From: Phycisphaeraceae bacterium | Lineage (GTDB): Bacteria > Planctomycetota > Phycisphaerae > Phycisphaerales > Phycisphaeraceae | Reading direction: 5' to 3' | Assembly (NCBI GenBank): GCA_029260695.1 | Contig: JAJDCT010000037.1 | Coordinates: 1-6,692 of the forward strand | Length of the DNA: 6,692 nucleotides | Part shown: positions 4,948 through 6,692 of the stretch, piece after piece | How the letters are laid out: each line of letters opens with the position of its first letter | Position numbering within the stretch: position 1 is the first letter of the stretch | Notes under the pieces: model-generated | The model's database searches: none | What the model saw: the letters and a program-made list of their open reading frames with translations, nothing else | What the model was told of the DNA's origin: nothing | Position numbers and translations under genes: made by a program

Positions 4948-6692
4948 TCAAGGCAGCCAGGGGTCGTCCAGTGAAGGTGTGATCCCAAGCGGGTCAATCG
5001 GCGCGAACGGGTCGGGGCCGCTTGGCTGGGTCTGAGCTTCATGATCGTGGCCCGTGTGGTCTTCGCCTGATTCGGCTTCGGCCGCACGCTCGGCGTCCTT
5101 CTCAAGCCCCAACTTCATGGCTTGCGCAAAGGCGCGGATGGTCGGGTCGTCGTGCCGGATCGCGTCGTTCAACGCCGGCGACGTCGGGGAGTCGGCGTTT
5201 AACACCAGGAAAACGATCCGCACTAGCGGGTCGTCGCTGCGTTGAGCCAGATCGGTGACCCGGCGGGAGACAGGCTCATCGTCCTCATCCGGGATCATGA
5301 ACCGGACCGTCCAAGCCTGCAGGACCGGATCGAATGTGGGGTACCGCTGGCTGATCAAGTCGTTGACCTTGGCGCGGAAGTCCTGGGCCTCGGTGGTTTC
5401 TGCGGGCTGACGTGCCACGATCAGTAGCCGGGTGATGGCGATAGCGCGGACGGCGGAGTCTGTGCCGTCGAGGTCCTTGATCCATAGCTGGAGGTTGTTG
5501 GGGGTGGCGGGCTGGCCCCTGGCCTGGAGAGAGCCGACGCTGTGGCTGGCACCCAGTGGGCCGGGAACGACTGCACCGTTGGGTAACGGCTTAGGATCGA
5601 GCATCGCAGCGGCTGAGAACGTGATAGCCGCGGTCGGGTTATATGAGGCGAACAGCCCCAGATCGAAGCGGTCCAGCCGTATATCCGCTTCGATGGCTGC
5701 TCCGGGCTGGAGGGTTAGACGCCGACCCACATTAAAAAACGTCGGCTGGAGTTGCCCTATGGGTTCGGTCCTTATCGACGGGGAGCAGATGACCATCAGC
5801 ACGGACTGGATCGCGCCTCCGGGGCCGACCGACAGGGGGACGCGCGTGGCGTTACGGATCGTGACGTGGCCATTCATCGGCTGGAGGTAGCCAAAAGAGC
5901 CCGGCGTAACCCGCAACTTCATACGGACCCAAGGCGACACCGTCAAAGCGGGGGTCCAGAGTTGCCGGGGGAGATCATCCACAAGCACGCGGATTGATAC
6001 ACCGTCCGCGGTGGCCCTCACCAACTGCCCCATCTTGTGTAGTCGCCGTGCGGCAACGATGCCACCCATCGAACTGGGGTCGTCCCAGACGATCTGCTGG
6101 TAAGCCTCGGAGCGTTGCTCATCAGTCAAGCCCGGCAGCGAGGCCAGGCCCAGGCGGGCGAACATATTTTCTGTACCCAGTGACTCGAATATGTCGTGTG
6201 CGGCCTGGGTATCGCCCTGCCGCAGCGAGAGCCAGCCGCTGGCAAGGCGGGCGTGCTCGTTGTCTGCCTCAAGTAGCTTGATCTTCTGATTGACCCAGTC
6301 GGTGTCCTGGTTGAACACCGCGGCGATCCAGGTCAACTGGGCAAACGAGTCCTCCTGTTCCTGCTTATCCTGCATCGCGGCGGTGTTGTCACGCAGCTGT
6401 TGGAACGAATTTTTAGCGGCGACGGGGTTGACGTCGTGCATCAGGATCAGCCGGACAAACTCCAGCGTTGCCGGGATCGCGGGCAGGTCATCCAGAGATG
6501 GCGCCTCCTCAGGGTCATCCTCGGCCAAGAGGTCGGGGTCCTGCGCGTCGGCTATCTGCTTGAGAAACAACTGCAACTCAAGAAGAAGCGGCGGCACTTT
6601 GTCTTCCTGGCCCGAGGCCACCAGACACATGGCGTATTGGTTTGTCAGGCCCAGCCGTGTCTGCATGTCCACCAAGCTCATTGACAGATTAA
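4948..6692 (-). CDS. Large protein of unknown function: helical repeats, beta-rich core, helical C-terminus (5' end outside window)
   Basis: I do not recognise this protein. The frame stays open to the right window edge. The first Met in view (6681) is preceded by sense codons (Asn-Leu-Ser), lacks a Shine-Dalgarno, and starts mid-helix with no signal peptide, so it is probably internal. Numbering from that Met gives 577 residues. Residues 1-220 are helical and TPR-like (YAMCLVASGQEDKVPPLLLE; ARLASGWLSLRQGDTQAAHDIFESLG), with an acidic linker near 54-65. Residues about 225-385 are beta-rich, with alternating hydrophobics, Gly/Pro turns and VTIRNATRVPLSVGPGGAI (273-291), suggesting one or two beta-sandwich domains. 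Residues about 395-535 are helical again and HEAT-like (DDPLVRIVFLVLN; DDPTIRAFAQAMKLGLE). The tail is acidic and His-containing (GEDHTGHDHE, 539-548), then Pro/Asp-rich to DDPWLP. This layout suggests a scaffold or protein-interaction role, but no catalytic motif is visible. The phosphatase gene follows after 76 bases. Confidence 0.85.
   Translation of the reverse strand, partial: NLSMSLVDMQTRLGLTNQYAMCLVASGQEDKVPPLLLELQLFLKQIADAQDPDLLAEDDPEEAPSLDDLPAIPATLEFVRLILMHDVNPVAAKNSFQQLRDNTAAMQDKQEQEDSFAQLTWIAAVFNQDTDWVNQKIKLLEADNEHARLASGWLSLRQGDTQAAHDIFESLGTENMFARLGLASLPGLTDEQRSEAYQQIVWDDPSSMGGIVAARRLHKMGQLVRATADGVSIRVLVDDLPRQLWTPALTVSPWVRMKLRVTPGSFGYLQPMNGHVTIRNATRVPLSVGPGGAIQSVLMVICSPSIRTEPIGQLQPTFFNVGRRLTLQPGAAIEADIRLDRFDLGLFASYNPTAAITFSAAAMLDPKPLPNGAVVPGPLGASHSVGSLQARGQPATPNNLQLWIKDLDGTDSAVRAIAITRLLIVARQPAETTEAQDFRAKVNDLISQRYPTFDPVLQAWTVRFMIPDEDDEPVSRRVTDLAQRSDDPLVRIVFLVLNADSPTSPALNDAIRHDDPTIRAFAQAMKLGLEKDAERAAEAESGEDHTGHDHEAQTQPSGPDPFAPIDPLGITPSLDDPWLP

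Overview
The window looks like an ordinary chromosomal segment from a GC-rich bacterium (about 60% GC by eye). It carries seven protein genes, packed with short gaps. I see no RNA gene, insertion sequence, phage gene, CRISPR array or long repeat. The gene styles (a membrane-anchored ABHD13-type hydrolase, a short aldo/keto reductase–carbonic anhydrase pair, weak or missing Shine-Dalgarno sequences, and a large orphan helical/beta protein) would fit a planctomycete, perhaps Phycisphaerae. That is an impression from composition and gene style, not a demonstrated placement.

Layout from left to right. Positions 1-807 (minus) hold a membrane- or lipid-anchored alpha/beta hydrolase whose C-terminus runs off the left edge. 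A 141-base divergent intergenic region (808-948) follows, with a candidate promoter for each direction. Then come three plus-strand genes: cysteine synthase (949-1932), aldo/keto reductase (2022-3044) and a beta-class carbonic anhydrase (3063-3731). The last two are 18 bases apart and probably co-transcribed. The next three genes are on the minus strand: a group II truncated hemoglobin (3712-4098), whose 3' end overlaps the carbonic anhydrase by 20 bases tail-to-tail; a HAD-superfamily phosphatase (4161-4871); and a large protein of unknown function (4948 to beyond 6692), open at the right edge.

The known genes are housekeeping or stress metabolism: sulfide assimilation into cysteine, carbonyl reduction with NADPH, CO2/bicarbonate interconversion, O2/NO/redox chemistry by a small globin, and phosphate-ester hydrolysis. 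They share no obvious pathway beyond proximity, and I do not see a new multi-gene system. The points most worth a second look are the unrecognised three-part protein at 4948-6692, the globin's Tyr-to-Phe change at distal position B10, and two genes whose candidate -10 boxes lie 6-7 bases before the start codon, which suggests leaderless mRNAs.
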